From CAZJOD01 sp964547525 (lineage in GTDB: Bacteria; Bacillota; Clostridia; JAAYHZ01), in the NCBI GenBank assembly GCA_964547525.1, contig CAZJOD010000098.1, positions 1-15,076 of the forward strand: a stretch of DNA of 15,076 bases. The letters run 5' to 3'. A program made the translations under genes and the position numbers. Each line of letters starts with the position of its first letter. Position 1 is the first letter of the stretch. Positions 12,625 to 15,076 of the stretch are shown here, in pieces. The notes under the pieces were generated by a model, which was given only the letters and a program-made list of their open reading frames with translations, did no database searches and was not told the origin of the DNA.

Positions 12625-15076
12625 ATGTTTATTGGATCTCTTGCAGATAAGCGTTCAATGATTACCGGAACATATTCATACACCAAACGCGGAGTAAACG
12701 TACCGGCATTTCCGGATTTGTATCCTGATTCCATTAACGGCAAAATCAGTATAGGTTCAGGCAATCTATTCAACGGAAAAAAGGTCGGTTGGAAATGGAC
12801 AACACTTTTAGATGTGGGAATCGATATTAAATTTGAGCTTGACAAAGCTTCATTTATCGATAGAGTATTAATCCGACAAGAATCAGGATCAGGATTCGGC
12901 TCGGTTGAAATATTAACCGGTTTAGGAAGTTCTAACCTTAATGCGGCAGGACGACTGGATGCTCCGACCGAACAAATATTAGATAATAATGAAATAACCG
13001 TTCAAGTCGGAGAAACAGCGGACAAAGTTGTTATTAGATTAAATTCATATTTTAAAAACATAATAATCGAGTCTGTTGATATTATAGGTGCCGTATTTGA
13101 TACTCCTGTAATATACCCCATCCCTAATTCTATAGATATAAACAATGATGTATCAATAAAAACCGAAGATTTGAAATATATAATTATAAGGAATGATGCA
13201 AAAGATGAAACAAGATTTGCAGCCGATATGCTACAGGAAAAAATATATGAGAATACATCAAGAAAAGTTGCAATAGCATCATTGAGCACAATTGATTCGA
13301 CCCAAAATGCTATTGTATTGGGTACTTATGACGAGATTGTAAAATTTAACAGTGATATCGTAAACAAACCTTCGCAAGAAGGCTTCTTCTTAAGCGCAAT
13401 GAAAGGCACGGTAATTCTTGCCGGTATTGACAGACGCGGGCTTATTTATGGGGTAGAAACGATTTTAGCTCTCATTTCCGGCGGTTCCATACCCATATGT
13501 ACTATAAATGATTATCCCCGTATGCAGTACAGAGGATTTCATATGGGTCTCCCACCACGTGAAGAAATACCTTTTATTAAGCGTTTAATTCGATATATGT
13601 TAGCTCCGATGCGTTATAACACAATATTTTTAGAGTTTGCAGGGGGGATGCGTTTTGATCGTCATCCCGAAATCAATGAAGCCTGGATTAACGGCAATAA
13701 TAAAGCTAAAGAAGGTAAATGGCCGTCTTTTCCACACGGCGGTATGGTGTCCGGTGGATTGGTTTTAGAAAAAAGTGAAGTTGCCGATTTAGTTGAATAT
13801 GCACGTTCATATGGAGTTGATGTAATTCCTGAGGTGCAATCGTTAAGCCATGTACAATATCTCACAATTGCATACCCGGAGATAGCCGAAATTGAGGAAG
13901 CAAAACAGAAAAAAGAAAAAATTGACCTTAACAAAGAAGATATTCCCCCTAGTGAGTTTTATGCACATAGTTACTGCCCGTCTAACGAAAAAAGCTACGA
14001 CCTGATATATGATATAATTGATGAAATAGTAGAAGTGGTAAAACCCTCGGAATATGTCCATATGGGACACGATGAAGTTTACCAGATCGGTATTTGTCCT
14101 GTTTGTAAAGATAAAGATCCGGCTGATTTGTTTGCATTACATGTTAATCGTATGTACGAGTACCTCGCCAAAAAAAATTTAAAAATGATGATATGGGGTG
14201 ACATGCTCCATGATGTAACAAGATATAAAACACCTCCGGCAATTACAAAGATACCTAAAGATATAGTTTTATTAGACTTTATATGGTATTTCCACTTTGA
14301 TAAAGATTTGGAAGATCGTTTGTTGGATCATGGTTTCAAAGTAATAATGGGTAACATGTATTCAAGTCATTACCCCCGCTATGAAAAACGCATTGAAAAA
14401 GAAGGTATGATTGGTGCCCAGGTATCTACTTGGTGCAGAGAAGACGAGTATACATTCGGTTATATGGGAAAAATGTATGATACCATTTATTCGGCGAATA
14501 TGATGTGGTCAGTGGAATACAACAGTAATGCACGCTTGGTATATGACCATATTATTTCAAAAATAATTCCTGTTATAAGATCAAAAGTCCATGAAACAAA
14601 GTATCCTACACAAGAAAGTGTAAAAAAATGTTTTACTATGAAGTTGCCTGATAATCTTTCGATTGACGCTATTCCTTGCGAACTTTTAACATCCGTAGCG
14701 AAAGATGGGATAAACACCTATAATAATGTAGCTTTTGATTTGAACAAGCCACAAATAGTATTATCTGACACTGCATACGGAAAAAACATTCCGGTATCAA
14801 CAACATTTTCTGTATCCGAATTTTTCGACAGTTTAGTGTTTTTGCATACAACTACAAAAAATGTAGAAGTGTTGTCGTTCAAACCTATGATAAATATCGG
14901 CAATTATAAGATCACATATGATGACGGAACATGTGTAACACTTCCTGTCGAGTACGGAGCCAATATAGCGGTATGGTCGCGAAAGCCCGCTTTACCGATG
15001 CCGCAAGCATATTACAGACACGAAGGTTATATGGCGACATATCTTGCAGACCCGTACATCAGGACTAAAACTAAAT
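12625..15076 (+). CDS. GH20-type glycoside hydrolase (beta-N-acetylhexosaminidase-like), 3' end outside window
   Basis: The frame is open from the ATG at 12625 to the right edge, at least 817 codons. Residues about 1-160 look like a discoidin/F5-8C-type beta-sandwich (FNGKKVGWKWTTLLDVG, IDRVLIRQES). About 170-295 matches the zincin-like GH20b domain (YIIIRNDAKDETRFAADMLQ, then ILAGIDRRGLIYGVETIL). From about 300 a TIM barrel follows (QYRGFHMG, VIPEVQSLSHVQY, MMIWGDML). The motif HMGHDEV contains the acid pair D483-E484 expected for substrate-assisted GH20 catalysis, though the usual second Gly of HxGGDE is His. A further beta-rich region begins near 650. No signal peptide is visible, so the enzyme may be cytoplasmic. 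AGAGAGG lies 11 bases before the ATG. It is probably active on N-acetylhexosamine glycans, together with the divergent oxidoreductase. Confidence 0.88.
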   Translation, partial: MFIGSLADKRSMITGTYSYTKRGVNVPAFPDLYPDSINGKISIGSGNLFNGKKVGWKWTTLLDVGIDIKFELDKASFIDRVLIRQESGSGFGSVEILTGLGSSNLNAAGRLDAPTEQILDNNEITVQVGETADKVVIRLNSYFKNIIIESVDIIGAVFDTPVIYPIPNSIDINNDVSIKTEDLKYIIIRNDAKDETRFAADMLQEKIYENTSRKVAIASLSTIDSTQNAIVLGTYDEIVKFNSDIVNKPSQEGFFLSAMKGTVILAGIDRRGLIYGVETILALISGGSIPICTINDYPRMQYRGFHMGLPPREEIPFIKRLIRYMLAPMRYNTIFLEFAGGMRFDRHPEINEAWINGNNKAKEGKWPSFPHGGMVSGGLVLEKSEVADLVEYARSYGVDVIPEVQSLSHVQYLTIAYPEIAEIEEAKQKKEKIDLNKEDIPPSEFYAHSYCPSNEKSYDLIYDIIDEIVEVVKPSEYVHMGHDEVYQIGICPVCKDKDPADLFALHVNRMYEYLAKKNLKMMIWGDMLHDVTRYKTPPAITKIPKDIVLLDFIWYFHFDKDLEDRLLDHGFKVIMGNMYSSHYPRYEKRIEKEGMIGAQVSTWCREDEYTFGYMGKMYDTIYSANMMWSVEYNSNARLVYDHIISKIIPVIRSKVHETKYPTQESVKKCFTMKLPDNLSIDAIPCELLTSVAKDGINTYNNVAFDLNKPQIVLSDTAYGKNIPVSTTFSVSEFFDSLVFLHTTTKNVEVLSFKPMINIGNYKITYDDGTCVTLPVEYGANIAVWSRKPALPMPQAYYRHEGYMATYLADPYIRTKTK

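Noticed and set aside
12495..14903. Several minus-strand ORFs of 60-116 codons
   Set aside because: They lie opposite the long plus-strand GH20 frame, which has clear domain motifs; none has a credible start signal or protein pattern.

Overview
The window is AT-rich, tightly packed, low-GC Gram-positive DNA. The best taxonomic marker is a SCIFF (ranthipeptide) precursor gene with six Cys in 44 residues, close to secD and secF. That neighbourhood is characteristic of the class Clostridia. Strong Shine-Dalgarno sequences, consensus sigma-A promoters and a tRNA gene with an encoded CCA agree with a clostridial anaerobe. The assembly is a draft: a run of exactly 100 N sits at 8206-8305.

Left part (1-3730, all on the minus strand). 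Reading in the direction of transcription: a tRNA-Pro(GGG) with its own promoter and terminator; the SCIFF precursor gene scfA with its own promoter and a terminator; an HD-domain hydrolase; secD and secF with their own promoter, a leader hairpin and a strong terminator; and the first codons of a carbon-nitrogen hydrolase that leaves the window on the left. The radical SAM SCIFF maturase gene, normally next to scfA, is not here.

Middle part (3730-8162). A 345-base intergenic region carries a six-copy TACCAAAG-type array with near-helical spacing. It is followed by a plus-strand membrane-anchored protein with two YKVGxDxPAGEY modules. Convergent to it are a 43-codon ORF resembling the tail of a 2-hydroxyacid dehydrogenase and a NYN-LOTUS putative RNase. 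Next comes a divergent pair: a MocR-type (GntR plus aminotransferase fold) regulator and an ECF transporter S component, probably a vitamin-uptake module. The regulator has Thr where the PLP-binding Lys is expected.

Right part (8163-15076). Behind the ECF gene lies a 97-base repeat unit interrupted by the assembly gap. It contains a perfect AT-rich hairpin and a 38-base segment that is strikingly GC-rich. Then come a marR-ABC exporter operon (minus strand, consensus promoter), a 46-codon single-span membrane protein gene (plus), a Gfo/Idh/MocA-family oxidoreductase (minus), and, divergent from it, a large GH20-type glycosidase ORF that stays open to the right edge. The last two look like a carbohydrate-use locus.

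No rRNA, CRISPR array, transposase, phage gene or recognised riboswitch was seen. The observations most worth following up are the orphan SCIFF gene, the lysine-less MocR regulator next to an ECF transporter, and the repeat and hairpin structure at the gap.
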